A DNA stretch of 64,000 nt. Origin: Sinorhizobium fredii. Lineage in GTDB: Bacteria; Pseudomonadota; Alphaproteobacteria; Rhizobiales; Rhizobiaceae. This document shows, one piece after another, positions 18,250 through 28,560 of this stretch. Position numbers and translations under genes: made by a program. The stretch lies in NCBI RefSeq assembly GCF_002944405.1, contig NZ_CP024307.1:2624501-2688500 (forward strand), given 5' to 3'. The notes beneath the pieces were generated by a model. It did no database searches. It worked only from the letters and a program-made list of their open reading frames with translations, and was not told the DNA's origin. Every line of letters begins with the position of its first letter. Position 1 is the stretch's first letter.

Positions 18250-18577
18250 CTCTTTCTCCATGCAGAAACGGCCCCGCGTCGACGGCGCCGGACGACTGCT
18301 ATTGCCTCGTTATGGTCGTTCTCTTAAACCACGGCGGCAGCCACAATCAAACCCTTCGCGCAACCGGTTGAATTGTAAGGGACTTTATTTCCGGACAATT
18401 CACGGGCGCCCGGTTGACCCGGCTAAAGCCTTTGTCTATTTTCCGGCACCTGCACGAACATCGGCATGAACCTCTTTCTCGCGGGGCTTCCGCGCGCCAA
18501 TGCCGCATGCAATTTTGAAATGGGGCTGAACCGACCGGCTTTAAAGCCGCGCCTTCCGCCGCAACGGGATAGGAACG
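18250..18577. promoter_or_regulatory. Divergent promoter region yqeY/carA
   Basis: 328 bp between divergent starts. For carA the best candidate is TTGACC at 18414-18419 with CTATTT at 18436-18441 (16-bp spacer), close to the rhizobial sigma-70 pattern. That would leave a leader of about 130 nt before the carA ATG. No attenuator hairpin or leader peptide was recognised in it. Confidence 0.45.
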
Positions 18578-19783
18578 ATGACCGCGACACCCGCATGGAC
18601 AACCCAGAAACCCACTGCCCTGCTCGTTCTGGCCGACGGCACGGTGATCGAAGGCAAGGGCATCGGCGCGACCGGCAAGGTTCAGGCCGAGGTCTGTTTC
18701 AACACGGCGCTGACGGGGTATCAGGAAATCCTCACGGACCCCTCCTATCTCGGCCAGATCGTCACCTTCACCTTCCCGCATATCGGCAATATCGGTGCCA
18801 ATGACGAGGACATCGAGGACCTGACCCCCGCCGCCCGCCACGGCGCCGTCGGGGTGATCTTCAAGGCCGACATCACCGATCCTTCAAACTATCGCGCCGC
18901 CAAGCACCTCGACGCGTGGTTGAAGGCACGCGGCGTCATCGGGCTCTGCGGCATCGATACCCGGGCGCTGACCGCCTGGATCCGCGAAAACGGCATGCCG
19001 AACGCCGTGATCGCCCATGATCCGGCCGGCGTTTTCGACGTCGAGACGCTGAAGGCGGAAGCCAAAGCCTGGAGCGGCCTCGAGGGGCTCGACCTTGCGA
19101 AGGTCGCGACCTCCGGCCAGTCCTACCGCTGGAACGAGAAGCCCTGGGTTTGGAACGACGGCTACTCCACGCTCGGCGAGACCGAAGCCGCCTATCATGT
19201 CGTCGCCCTCGACTATGGCGTGAAGCGCAACATTCTGCGCCTCTTCGCCGGTCTTGATTGCCGCGTCACGGTCGTCCCGGCCGACACAAGCGCCGAGGAA
19301 GTACTGGCGCTCAAGCCGGACGGCATTTTCCTGTCGAACGGCCCGGGCGACCCGGCCGCCACCGGCGAATATGCCGTGCCGGTGATCAAGAGCCTGCTGC
19401 AGAGCGACATCCCTGTCTTCGGCATCTGCCTCGGCCACCAGATGCTGGCGCTGGCGCTCGGCGCGAAAACCGAGAAGATGCATCAGGGCCACCACGGCGC
19501 CAACCATCCGGTCAAGGACCACACGACCGGTAAGGTCGAGATCGTCTCGATGAACCACGGCTTCGCGGTCGATTCCAAGTCGCTGCCGGAAGGTGTTGAA
19601 GAGACTCACATTTCGCTCTTCGACGGCACCAATTGCGGCCTGCGCTTGAGCGGCAAGCCGGTCTTCTCCGTCCAGCACCACCCGGAAGCCTCCCCGGGCC
19701 CGCAGGACAGCCACTATCTCTTCCGCCGGTTCCTCAACCTGATCCGTGAGAAGAAGGGAGAACCGGCGCTCGCCGAACGCTAG
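18578..19783 (+). CDS. carA: Carbamoyl-phosphate synthase small subunit
   Basis: 401 residues. The glutaminase subunit that feeds ammonia to CarB for carbamoyl phosphate, used in arginine and pyrimidine synthesis. N-terminal CPSase domain (LADGTVIEGKGIGATGKVQAEVCFNTALTGYQEI), then a class-I glutamine amidotransferase with nucleophile C284 in FGICLGHQMLALALG and the catalytic His/Glu in HHPEASPGP. AGGAACG precedes the ATG. carB is not adjacent, as in other rhizobia. Ends at a terminator shared with the LysR gene. Confidence 0.97.
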   Translation: MTATPAWTTQKPTALLVLADGTVIEGKGIGATGKVQAEVCFNTALTGYQEILTDPSYLGQIVTFTFPHIGNIGANDEDIEDLTPAARHGAVGVIFKADITDPSNYRAAKHLDAWLKARGVIGLCGIDTRALTAWIRENGMPNAVIAHDPAGVFDVETLKAEAKAWSGLEGLDLAKVATSGQSYRWNEKPWVWNDGYSTLGETEAAYHVVALDYGVKRNILRLFAGLDCRVTVVPADTSAEEVLALKPDGIFLSNGPGDPAATGEYAVPVIKSLLQSDIPVFGICLGHQMLALALGAKTEKMHQGHHGANHPVKDHTTGKVEIVSMNHGFAVDSKSLPEGVEETHISLFDGTNCGLRLSGKPVFSVQHHPEASPGPQDSHYLFRRFLNLIREKKGEPALAER

Positions 19784-19803
19784 AAAGCCGAAGAGAACGA
19801 ATG

Positions 19804-19827
19804 AAGGCCCGCTTACGCGGGCCTTTT
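19804..19827. terminator. Bidirectional terminator carA/LysR gene
   Basis: AAGGCCCGC-TTAC-GCGGGCCTT, a perfect 9-bp stem followed by TT on the plus strand and preceded by AT-rich DNA; it sits between two convergent genes, 20 bp after carA and just 4 bp from the LysR stop. Confidence 0.8.
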
Positions 19828-19830
19828 ACT

Positions 19831-20721
19831 TCAGCCGTCGCCGAGCCGCTCCGCTATGAAGTCGATCGTCGCACGCACCGAAGGCAATTGGCCGCGACGA
19901 TGTGGCATCAGGATCGTCGTCGTCACCTTGCCTGCAGTCCACTCCGGGAGGATGTGGACGAGTGCACCGCTTGCAATTTCCTCCTGACAGAGCGTGCCAG
20001 GCAGCGCGGTTATCCCAAGTCCTGCCAGCGCTGCCGCCAGCAGGACCCGGGATTCGTCCGCCACAAAGCGCGGATTGAGTGAGATCTGCACGCTCGTGCC
20101 GTCTTGGTGCTCGACCGTCCAGCCCTGCGAGGTAAGTGACGTCATCAGCCCATCGTGCTCCTGCAACGCCTCTGCTCGTGCAGGCACTCCGCGCTCTTGC
20201 AAATAAGCAGGCGCGGCGACGAGAAGTTTGCTCTGTGAGCCGACGCGACGCTGCACGAGACCAGAGTCCGGCAGGGGCGCGAAATGATCGCGCACAGCCA
20301 TATCGAAGCCTTCCTGGACGATATCGACGAAGCGGTCAGTCGCGTGCAGGACGACGCGAAGCTTGGGATAGGCGAGAGCGAGTTCGGGCAATAGCGGGGC
20401 TAGCGAAAGCTGCGCCGTCGGAACGGAGGCCGTGATCCTGACAGCGCCGCTCGGTTCGGCAAGCCTGCCTTTGACGACATTTTCCGCCGCTTCGGCCTCC
20501 ACCAGCATCGCCGCCGCGTGGCGGTAGAAATCTTCCCCCGTTTCAGTCACCGCGAACCGGCGCGAGGTCCGGTTTATGAGGCGGACGCCGAGGTTCTTCT
20601 CGAGCACCGCCACCCGCTTGCTGAGCGTCGATTTCGGCACGTTGAGCGCACGCGCCGCCGGCGCAAAACCTCCGTGGTCCACGACGTGGACAAAGAAAGT
20701 GAAGTCATTGAGATTCGCCAT
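19831..20721 (-). CDS. LysR family transcriptional regulator
   Basis: 296 residues from the ATG at 20721 (another ATG three codons upstream). The winged helix-turn-helix is at ~15-40 ([37 protein letters not shown]); the remaining two-lobed domain binds an unknown co-inducer. It belongs to the CrgA/DsdC-like group that often controls a neighbouring oxidoreductase. It is divergent from an SDR gene across 114 bp containing a perfect palindrome, so self- and SDR control is likely. Confidence 0.92.
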   Translation of the reverse strand: MANLNDFTFFVHVVDHGGFAPAARALNVPKSTLSKRVAVLEKNLGVRLINRTSRRFAVTETGEDFYRHAAAMLVEAEAAENVVKGRLAEPSGAVRITASVPTAQLSLAPLLPELALAYPKLRVVLHATDRFVDIVQEGFDMAVRDHFAPLPDSGLVQRRVGSQSKLLVAAPAYLQERGVPARAEALQEHDGLMTSLTSQGWTVEHQDGTSVQISLNPRFVADESRVLLAAALAGLGITALPGTLCQEEIASGALVHILPEWTAGKVTTTILMPHRRGQLPSVRATIDFIAERLGDG

Positions 20722-20741
20722 GGCCGTCATTGTCTGCAATT

Positions 20742-20758
20742 GTGGACGATATGTCCAC
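20742..20758. promoter_or_regulatory. Palindromic operator between LysR gene and SDR gene
   Basis: Perfect inverted repeat GTGGAC-GATAT-GTCCAC. The half-site GTCCAC recurs at 20782-20787, about three helical turns away, the layout of a LysR recognition plus activation site. Position and symmetry are seen directly; binding is inferred. Confidence 0.6.
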
Positions 20759-20835
20759 GACCAGCCGTCTACCACAAGACCGTCCACGAATGCATCTCTT
20801 TCTCATCATTCAATCGAACCGAAGAGGAAGACATA

Positions 20836-21597
20836 ATGGCGATTTATCAGGGTAAGAAGGCGATCGTGGTCGGCGGCACCCACGGCATGGGGCTGGCAAC
20901 GGTCAGGCGGCTCGTCAATGGCGGCGCTGAAGTGCTCCTGACCGGGCGCAACGAGGAGAATGTCGCCAAAGTCAGAGAGGAGTTCGGTCCGCGCGTGCAC
21001 GCCGTGCGCTCGGATATCGCCGATCTCAGCGATATCGCGGTCCTTGGCGCCTCCGCCGGCCAGAAGCTCGGGGCCATCGACCTCCTCCACGTCAATGCCG
21101 GCATTTCCGAGCTTGAGCCCTTCGATCAGGTCAGCGAAGCCTCTTACGATCGCCAGTTCGCGGTCAACACCAAGGGCGCCTTCTTCACCGTCCAGCGGCT
21201 GGCGCCGCTGATCCGCGAGGGCGGCTCGATCGTCTTCACCTCCTCGGTTGCAGACGAGGGTGGGCATCCGGGCATGAGCGTCTACAGCGCCACCAAGGCC
21301 GCACTCGTCTCCTTCGCCTCGGTGCTGGCGGCAGAGCTCCTGCCGCGCCGCATCCGGGTCAACACGGTGAGTCCCGGCTTCGTCGACACGCCGACCAAGG
21401 GTGCAGCCGGCCTTACCGATGCGGAACGCGCCGAGTTCAAAGCGCTGGGCGATGCTATCACGCCGATGAAGCGCAACGGCACTGCCGACGAGGTGGCCCG
21501 CGCCGTGCTGTTCCTCGCCTTCGAGGCCACCTTCACAACGGGGGCAAAGCTCGCCGTCGACGGCGGCCTCGGCCAGAAGCTCTCAACGGCCGGTTGA
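20836..21597 (+). CDS. SDR family oxidoreductase
   Basis: 253 residues from the ATG at 20836, preceded by GAGGAAG. Classical short-chain dehydrogenase: cofactor motif [15 protein letters not shown] (a TGxxxGxG variant), NAG in LHVNAGISE, serine in [10 protein letters not shown], and YSATKAALV with the catalytic tyrosine and lysine. The C-terminal [19 protein letters not shown] is standard. NAD(P)-dependent; substrate unknown. Probably induced by the divergent LysR regulator, a very common arrangement for aldehyde or quinone-type detoxifying SDRs. Confidence 0.93.
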   Translation: MAIYQGKKAIVVGGTHGMGLATVRRLVNGGAEVLLTGRNEENVAKVREEFGPRVHAVRSDIADLSDIAVLGASAGQKLGAIDLLHVNAGISELEPFDQVSEASYDRQFAVNTKGAFFTVQRLAPLIREGGSIVFTSSVADEGGHPGMSVYSATKAALVSFASVLAAELLPRRIRVNTVSPGFVDTPTKGAAGLTDAERAEFKALGDAITPMKRNGTADEVARAVLFLAFEATFTTGAKLAVDGGLGQKLSTAG

Positions 21598-21967
21598 AGC
21601 GAAACAGGAAAGGAAAAAGCATCACCAGGATTTTCGATCGACAGCGGTCAGCACCACCGCAACGTCGTCTCCGACGCGGCAATGCAGACCATCCCGTTGA
21701 CACTATAGTCCGTGGGAGCCGCGAGCAGGACCTCGCCCCGGACTTCATCGATGCCATGCGAAGGCTTGCCACCATGCGAGTCGACAGAGGCCAAAGCGGC
21801 GCCGCATCTCCGGCGTGATCGAACTGATCCGAAGGCGGGAATGAATCGAATTTCAAAGAGATAGGACTGCTGCCTGAGATGGGTTGTCCGGTCGTTGAAT
21901 CGAAATCTGAGCACGAAAAAGCCCGCCGTGTCCGGCGGGCTTGATGTTTGTTGCTCTGTCCGGGGCT
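21598..21967. other. Intergenic after SDR gene, no clear gene
   Basis: 370 bp. Short open frames exist on both strands (about 119 codons on the minus strand, 21648-22007, and 74 on the plus strand), but neither has a recognisable product or ribosome site, and the minus-strand one overlaps the aatA terminator and 3' end. It may be a decayed gene. The right end holds the aatA terminator. Confidence 0.45.
21915..21942 (-). terminator. aatA terminator
   Basis: Minus strand: AAGCCCGCCG-GACA-CGGCGGGCTT followed by TTT, a perfect 10-bp stem, 26 bp after the aatA stop. Confidence 0.88.
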
Positions 21968-23560
<1,593 letters not shown>

Positions 23561-23893
23561 ATGTTTCTCGATGAAGAGATCGCTTCGACGCGAACCGGCC
23601 GAAACGAGGCGCGCTGGGGGTTTTATCTGGCGCTCGCGGCGCTCGCGGTCTGCATGGTGATGATCTTCGGCCTCGTGGTCGAGACGAAGGCCCAGGCGGC
23701 TTCCGCCGAGCCGGACCAGCAATCGGCGATGCTCGTCGTCTCCGAACCCGCCCCCGCGGCGGTGCTGGGCGAGCGGCAGATTGCCGTCGGCGCAACGCTG
23801 CTTGCCGCCGCGCTCACGGCCGGCACCGCTTTCGTCGTCAGCAACCGGATCGCCGCCTTAAGCAGGGCGAGAAGCAGGCGCCATGGCCGATAA
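23561..23893 (+). CDS. Small two-helix membrane protein, unknown
   Basis: 110 residues from the ATG at 23561 (an in-frame ATG at 23519 would add 14 residues without a better ribosome site). Two predicted transmembrane helices, ~18-38 (FYLALAALAVCMVMIFGLVV) and ~75-95 (QIAVGATLLAAALTAGTAFV), joined by a loop rich in A, E and P, with an arginine-rich tail (SRARSRRHGR). I do not recognise the family. The next small membrane gene overlaps its end by 11 bp, so they are translated together. Confidence 0.7.
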   Translation: MFLDEEIASTRTGRNEARWGFYLALAALAVCMVMIFGLVVETKAQAASAEPDQQSAMLVVSEPAPAAVLGERQIAVGATLLAAALTAGTAFVVSNRIAALSRARSRRHGR

Positions 23894-24122
23894 CGAAGAC
23901 GATCTGCCCGAGCAACGTACCGGCTTCCTTGCCCGGCTGTCGGCGATCGAGACGATCATCGTCGCGATCATCGCCATGATTGCCCTTGCCGGCCTGATGC
24001 TGATCGGCAAGGGCTTTTACATGAAAGCGACCGCCGAGCTTTTTGCCTTGGAAAGGCAGATGGCAAATCAGTCCTTGATTGGCACCAGCCGGTCGCTGCA
24101 GCCCTTTTTCGAGAGCTTGTAA
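23883..24122 (+). CDS. Small single-helix membrane protein, unknown
   Basis: 79 residues. An acidic N-terminus (MADNEDDLPEQ), one strong transmembrane helix at ~23-43 (TIIVAIIAMIALAGLMLIGK) and an amphipathic C-terminal part (ALERQMANQSLI). Overlaps the previous membrane gene in a different frame. Could form a complex with it. No homology recognised. Confidence 0.65.
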   Translation: MADNEDDLPEQRTGFLARLSAIETIIVAIIAMIALAGLMLIGKGFYMKATAELFALERQMANQSLIGTSRSLQPFFESL

Positions 24123-24255
24123 AGGGGTCGCTGCAGCGCGCACGTCCGATAAAGCCGTTTTGATCGGATTTGACTTGAAGCTAAGGCGACTGGGCACCAG
24201 TTTCTCTCCTGACCTGTAATGGCGGTCATGCAGGAGCTTGGGAGCGTCGAATCGC

Positions 24256-25440
24256 ATGTGGCACTGGGCAAAAATCAAACCGAGCGAAATCCCCGTGACG
24301 CTCCTTTCGGCCGCCCTGCCTCTGGCCGCGGCTCTGTTCCTTTCCGCCGCTCTGCCTGCCGCTGCACAAGAGGCCCGGGAATTCCAGACACAGACGGGGA
24401 CCGTCCTTGTCGAGACACTCGCGCACGGCCTCCAGCATCCCTGGGCGGTCGAAGTCCTGCCCGATGGGGCGCTTATCGTCACCGAGCGGCCGGGCCGGCT
24501 CCGCATCCTGCGCGACGGCAAGCTCTCGTCCGCGGTCGAAGGCCTTCCTGATGTCGCCGAACATGGCCAGGGAGGCCTGCTCGACGTCGCGCTCGACCCG
24601 CAATTTTCCGCCAACCGCACCCTTTACCTCACTTTCGCGGCCCGAGGCGACGACGGTTATGGCACCGCTCTGGCGCGAGCGACGCTCTCCGACGACGAGC
24701 GAAGGCTGACGGACGTCAAGGAGATCTTTCGGATGAACCGGTTCACGCGGGCTGGCCAGCATTTCGGCTCCCGCATCGCCATCGACCGCGACGGCAGCCT
24801 GTTCTTCGGCATCGGCGACCGCGGCGATGGCGAGCGGGCTCAGGACCCGCGCGACCATGCCGGCGCCCTCCTGCACATCAACGCCGATGGCTCCGTCCCC
24901 TCCTCCAACCCCTATCGCGGCGGTACCGAGGGCCTGCCGGAAATCTGGTCGAAGGGCCACCGCAATCCCCAGGGCCTCACCTTCGATACGGCCGACGGCA
25001 AGCTCTTGACCGTCGAGCACGGGGCGCGCGGCGGCGATGAAGTGAACAACCCGCAGCCGGGCAAGAACTATGGCTGGCCGGTGATCACCTACGGTAAAGA
25101 CTATTCCGGCGCAGAAATCGGCGAAGGTACCGCCAAGGAAGGCTTGGAGCAGCCGCTTTACTACTGGGATCCTTCGATCGCCCCCGGCGCGCTCGCGGTC
25201 TATCGCGGCACCATGTTTCCGGAATGGAACGGCGACCTGCTGGTCGCGGCGCTGAAATACCAGTTGCTGGCCCGGCTCGAGCGCGACGACACCGGGGCGA
25301 TCACGTCCGAGGAGCGGCTGTTCGACGGCGAGTTCGGCCGCATCCGCGATGTGATCGTCGCGCCGGACGGCGCCCTGCTGATGGTGACCGACGAGCAGAA
25401 TGGCGCGGTCCTCAGGGTCTCTAAGGTCCCGACCCAATGA
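24256..25440 (+). CDS. PQQ-dependent sugar dehydrogenase (soluble GDH/YliI type)
   Basis: 394 residues from the ATG at 24256 (GGGAG 11 bases upstream; a TTG six codons earlier is the alternative). Signal peptide to about residue 38 (LPAAAQEA), then a six-bladed propeller of the GSDH/aldose sugar dehydrogenase family: GLQHPWAVEVLPDGALIVTERPGRL, HGQGGLLDVALDP, FGSRIAIDRDGSLFFGIGDRG, the catalytic histidine in SKGHRNPQGLTFD and the PQQ/Ca site in EHGARGGDEVNNPQPGKNYGWP. A periplasmic enzyme oxidising aldose sugars. It needs PQQ; no pqq genes are in the window. Confidence 0.92.
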   Translation: MWHWAKIKPSEIPVTLLSAALPLAAALFLSAALPAAAQEAREFQTQTGTVLVETLAHGLQHPWAVEVLPDGALIVTERPGRLRILRDGKLSSAVEGLPDVAEHGQGGLLDVALDPQFSANRTLYLTFAARGDDGYGTALARATLSDDERRLTDVKEIFRMNRFTRAGQHFGSRIAIDRDGSLFFGIGDRGDGERAQDPRDHAGALLHINADGSVPSSNPYRGGTEGLPEIWSKGHRNPQGLTFDTADGKLLTVEHGARGGDEVNNPQPGKNYGWPVITYGKDYSGAEIGEGTAKEGLEQPLYYWDPSIAPGALAVYRGTMFPEWNGDLLVAALKYQLLARLERDDTGAITSEERLFDGEFGRIRDVIVAPDGALLMVTDEQNGAVLRVSKVPTQ

Positions 25441-25449
25441 GGGCGCGCT

Positions 25450-25914
25450 TCAGAGCGAGGCCCTGATCTCCTTTCGGAACATAAACTTCAGCCCGGACCA
25501 CACCGCGTCCACGGCGCAGACCTTCACGTCGACGAGGCCGAGCGGCAGAAAGATGTCCCGAAGCGCATCCTCGGTCAGCGTCGTCGCAACGCCTGAGGCA
25601 CGCTTGGGCCAGGATACCCAAAGCATGCCGTCGGGCTTTAGCCGGCGAGCCAGGGCAGTCGCCCGTGCTTCGAGTCCCGCCCTCTTCGTATCGAAGCTGT
25701 GAATGTAATCGAACCGGCGCGAGACCGTCCCCTCAATCGAGGTGACGAGATGGGCAAACCCGGGAAAAGCGGCAATCTCCTGCAGATGCTCAGGCACATA
25801 GAGAAGCAGCGCCGCCTGCCCGCCGCGCAGGCCGAGCTTCTTTTGAAGCGGCGTGCCCGAATAGCCCGCCGCGTGCATATGCGTTTCAATCCGTTCGGCA
25901 TCGTCGCGTCGCAT
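25450..25914 (-). CDS. DUF3052 family protein
   Basis: About 154 residues; the start is uncertain (ATG at 25914 or 25878; neither has a good ribosome site). The core is typical of DUF3052: AGYSGTPLQKKLGLRGGQAALLLYVPE, then ALARRLKPDGMLWVSWPKRASGVATTL and DVKVCAVDAVWSGLKFMFRKEIR. These are small cytoplasmic proteins of unknown function. Convergent with the PQQ dehydrogenase, divergent from the DMT transporter gene. Confidence 0.85.
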   Translation of the reverse strand: MRRDDAERIETHMHAAGYSGTPLQKKLGLRGGQAALLLYVPEHLQEIAAFPGFAHLVTSIEGTVSRRFDYIHSFDTKRAGLEARATALARRLKPDGMLWVSWPKRASGVATTLTEDALRDIFLPLGLVDVKVCAVDAVWSGLKFMFRKEIRASL

Positions 25915-26046
25915 CGTCGTCGTGCCAGCTCTGGGCGTCGAGGATGAGACTTGCGCCAGGAAAACGCAACTGATAGAGCGGCGGCGCAATCAAGAGGCGA
26001 AGTTGCCTTTATTGCTTTCCGCCCAGTCTCGCCCCGGGAGCCCTCC

Positions 26047-26949
26047 GTGACTCGCATCCAGGCCAACCTTTTCCTGTTGCTGTCCGGCGCGATCTGGGGC
26101 GCAGGATTCGTAGCCCAGTCTACCGCGATGCAGGCGATCGGACCGCTCTCGTTCATCGGCTTGCGTTTCGCAATTGCCACCCTGGTGGCCTTGCCCCTGG
26201 CACTGGTCGAGGCCCGACGCGCCACGGCGCCGCTGCCGCATGCGGCCATGCGCAACTTCATCCTTGTCGGGCTGGCGCTGTTCGGCGGAGCGGTGACGCA
26301 ACAATACGGGCTGCTCACAACCACCGTCACCAATTCCGGCTTCTTGACCGGCCTCTACGTCATCTTCGTGCCTGTCCTGACGGTCGTCTTCCTGCGCCGA
26401 CGGCCGCACTGGATCATCTGGCCGGCGGCGCTGATGGCGAGTTTCGGCATTTTTCTCTTGAGCGGCGGCACCCTGTCGGGACTGAACCGCGGAGATCTGC
26501 TGACCATCGTCTGTGCCTTCTTCTGGGCGATTCAAGTTTTGCTGATCGGCGTCTTCGCCGCAGCCACCGGGCGGCCGATGCTGCTGTCGATGACGCAATT
26601 TGCCGTATGTGCCGTTTCAGGAATCCTGCTCGCCGCCGCCTTCGAGCCCTTGAGTCTCGATCGCATCGCGGCCGCCCTGCCGCAGATTCTCTATGCGGGT
26701 GTGTTTTCGAGCGGCATCGCCTTCATTTGCCAGGTGGTCGGCCAGCGCTATACGTCGGCACCGCAAGCGGCGATCTTCCTGTCCAGCGAAGCGCTTTTCG
26801 CGGCGCTTTTCGGCGTGCTGCTGCTGGACGAGGTCATCACCCCGAGCGGCTATCTCGGCTGTATCGTCATCTTCGCGGCGATGCTCGTCGTCGAACTCGT
26901 GCCGGAATTGGCGAAGCGGCGCCGCCGGGCGGCAGGGGCCGCCGCTTAG
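26047..26949 (+). CDS. DMT superfamily (EamA) transporter
   Basis: 300 residues from a GTG at 26047 with GGGAG six bases before it. Ten hydrophobic helices in two EamA repeats (FLLLSGAIWGAGFVAQSTAM... and LLTIVCAFFWAIQVLLIGVF...). Typical second-repeat signature SSGIAFICQVVGQRYTSAPQAAIFLSSEALFAALFGVLLLDE. Such inner-membrane carriers export amino acids or other metabolites; the substrate is not predictable. Basic tail RRRRAAGAAA. Confidence 0.92.
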   Translation: MTRIQANLFLLLSGAIWGAGFVAQSTAMQAIGPLSFIGLRFAIATLVALPLALVEARRATAPLPHAAMRNFILVGLALFGGAVTQQYGLLTTTVTNSGFLTGLYVIFVPVLTVVFLRRRPHWIIWPAALMASFGIFLLSGGTLSGLNRGDLLTIVCAFFWAIQVLLIGVFAAATGRPMLLSMTQFAVCAVSGILLAAAFEPLSLDRIAAALPQILYAGVFSSGIAFICQVVGQRYTSAPQAAIFLSSEALFAALFGVLLLDEVITPSGYLGCIVIFAAMLVVELVPELAKRRRRAAGAAA

Positions 26950-27601
26950 ACCAGCAAGATTTAGCTACATTGGGAGCCAAGCTGGACTTACTATATTACT
27001 TATTACTGTACACAACCGCTCTACTTTGCCCCAAAATGAATCAGCATGCGGTGGAGCCGAGCAACGGCCAAAGTTCTTTGCATTTTTTCTGCAAGATTAT
27101 TCGTCGGCCTGCCCGAGCGTCGGCTCTCCTTGAAGGATGAGCCTTATCAGAGGGTTGCGACTCCCATGACGAACTGCCCAACATAGAGGCATGCTTGCAA
27201 GCGACATGATATGGCGCAAAAAATCCACTGCCTGCAACGGCCCATCAAAAAGCTGTGGATTCAACGGCTTGCAGCGCCTCCCGAATATCTTCCGCCGCCG
27301 GTCGAATTGATCTGTTTTTGAGCAATGAGAAGACTCAATACCTCGCCGGAAAAGTTTTGCTTGCCAATTCAAAATAAACTGATCACTCTTACTGTGTTCG
27401 GGCAATTTGCGAACGCGGGAAGATCTTGAAATAAATGCGAGCCGGAGACGCAAGCCACTCCGGGCGGTGAATCTGGGCCCACCAGGTCCGTCGCGATAAC
27501 AGGACCCTTTCCTCAATTGTCGAGAACTGCCTGCCCCACGCCCTTCTGGGCAAAACTGTAATGCCACCCTTCGACCGGGTGGAGAGAAAAGGACCTGACG
27601 C
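26950..27601. other. 650-bp AT-richer gap before the cold-shock gene
   Basis: No convincing gene. GC content drops clearly around 26960-27440 relative to both neighbours. The open minus-strand frame 27097-27798 runs through cspA and shows no recognisable domain. Short hairpins occur (GGCTCTCCTTGAAGGATGAGCC at ~27121). The right end is the cold-shock gene leader. Probably old acquired or decayed DNA. Confidence 0.5.
27564..27582 (+). promoter_or_regulatory. Leader hairpin next to the cold-shock gene ribosome site
   Basis: CCACCC-TTCGACC-GGGTGG, a 6-bp stem 19 bp before the cold-shock ATG, immediately followed by GAGAGAAAAGGA. A hairpin beside the ribosome site suits temperature-dependent translation, as in other cold-shock mRNAs; here this is inference. 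Confidence 0.4.
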
Positions 27602-27817
27602 ATGGCCGAAACTGGCACTGTTAAATTCTTCAACACCGACAAAGGCTTTGGCTTCATCAAGCCGGAAAATGGTGGTGCAGATATCTTCGTACATATTTCA
27701 GCCGTACAGGCCTCGGGCCTGAGCGGTCTCAGCGAGAACCAGAAAGTCTCCTTCGATACCGAGCCGGATCGCCGCGGCAAGGGACCGAAGGCGGTCAACC
27801 TGCAGATCGTCGGCTAA
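27602..27817 (+). CDS. Cold-shock protein (CspA family)
   Basis: 71 residues, a single cold-shock OB fold. RNP1 is KGFGFIKP and RNP2 is DIFVHISAV, the two RNA-binding strands. Acts as an RNA chaperone melting structured mRNA. Rhizobial genomes carry several paralogues, so no gene number is assigned. Terminator follows 31 bp later. Confidence 0.96.
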   Translation: MAETGTVKFFNTDKGFGFIKPENGGADIFVHISAVQASGLSGLSENQKVSFDTEPDRRGKGPKAVNLQIVG

Positions 27818-27848
27818 CGCCGCGCTCTGTCAATAATTGCATTTGTAG

Positions 27849-27872
27849 CCCGGCATTTTTGCCGGGTTTTTT
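27849..27872 (+). terminator. Cold-shock gene terminator
   Basis: CCCGGCA-TTTT-TGCCGGG followed by TTTTTT. Confidence 0.9.
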
Positions 27873-27967
27873 CGTTCAGGCTCCGTTCAGTTTGGGCTAT
27901 ATACAGTCTTGCTCATCATGAAAGCCGGGCCTTCAGTCCGGTTCCTCCATGCACAGGATTGAAGCCC

Positions 27968-28381
27968 ATGAACAAGTTCCTCAAAGCAACCGTTCTCTCG
28001 CTCGCCGCGGCCGCCATGGTCCTCCCAACGTTCGGCACGGCCCAGGCAGGCGACGATCACGATGATGCGTGGGCAGCAGGCGCAGTGGGTCTGGTGACAG
28101 GCACGCTTATCGGAACCGCGATCGGTTCACAGCCCCGCTACAGCGAACCGGTTTATATCGATCCGGAGCCGGAATATTACGAGCCGCGTCCGGTTTACCA
28201 GCCCCGCCCCGTCTACCGGGCCCGCCCGGTCTATCGTCAGGTTGTTGTCGACAGCTACGATCTTGAGCCCTGGACTCCGGCTTGGTACCGCTATTGCTCG
28301 CAGCGCTACCGCTCCTTCGATCCGGAGAGCGGCACCTTCGTCGGTTACGACGGCCGCAGCCATTTCTGCACGGCCGGCTGA
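27968..28381 (+). CDS. BA14K family exported protein
   Basis: 137 residues from the ATG at 27968 (a TTG three codons before is less likely). Signal peptide to ~28 (FGTAQAGDDH), a glycine-rich hydrophobic stretch (AAGAVGLVTGTLIGTAIG), then a P/R/Y repeat (EPRPVYQPRPVYRARPVYR) and the BA14K signature WYRYCSQRYRSFDPESGTFVGYDGRSHFC. The Brucella 14-kDa protein is an immunogenic, lectin-like envelope protein; the role in free-living rhizobia is unclear. Confidence 0.93.
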   Translation: MNKFLKATVLSLAAAAMVLPTFGTAQAGDDHDDAWAAGAVGLVTGTLIGTAIGSQPRYSEPVYIDPEPEYYEPRPVYQPRPVYRARPVYRQVVVDSYDLEPWTPAWYRYCSQRYRSFDPESGTFVGYDGRSHFCTAG

Positions 28382-28406
28382 TCAGAGCGTCGCCCAATTT
28401 TAGACG

Positions 28407-28442
28407 AGAACCCCGTGCCTCATACGAGTCACGGGGTTTTCT
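28407..28442 (+). terminator. BA14K gene terminator
   Basis: AACCCCGTG pairs with CACGGGGTT, extended inside by CTC-ATAC-GAG, then TTCT, 26 bp after the stop. Confidence 0.85.
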
Positions 28443-28548
28443 AGCGCATCGGCCCGAAAATCGGAATCGATTTTCGGAAAGCACGATATGTAGATTCAGA
28501 GTGTTACAGCGTCCTTTGCGCGTCTGAAAAGACGCGCGGCGCTGTAAG
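28441..28548. repeat. Rhizobial intergenic palindromic element, copy 1
   Basis: Mosaic repeat with a left part containing TCGGAATCGATTTTCGGAAA and a right hairpin: TTACAGCG (28504-28511) with CGCTGTAA (28540-28547), and inside GCGCGTCT with AGACGCGC. The hairpin part recurs at 30547 and, reversed, at 33494. Confidence 0.75.
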
Positions 28549-28560
28549 CCTGTAATCCGA

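Noticed and set aside
27097..27798. 233-codon open frame on the minus strand across the cold-shock gene
   Set aside because: It overlaps a certain gene on the other strand, has no ribosome site, and shows no recognisable domain; its N-terminal part is an antisense reading of the cold-shock gene.
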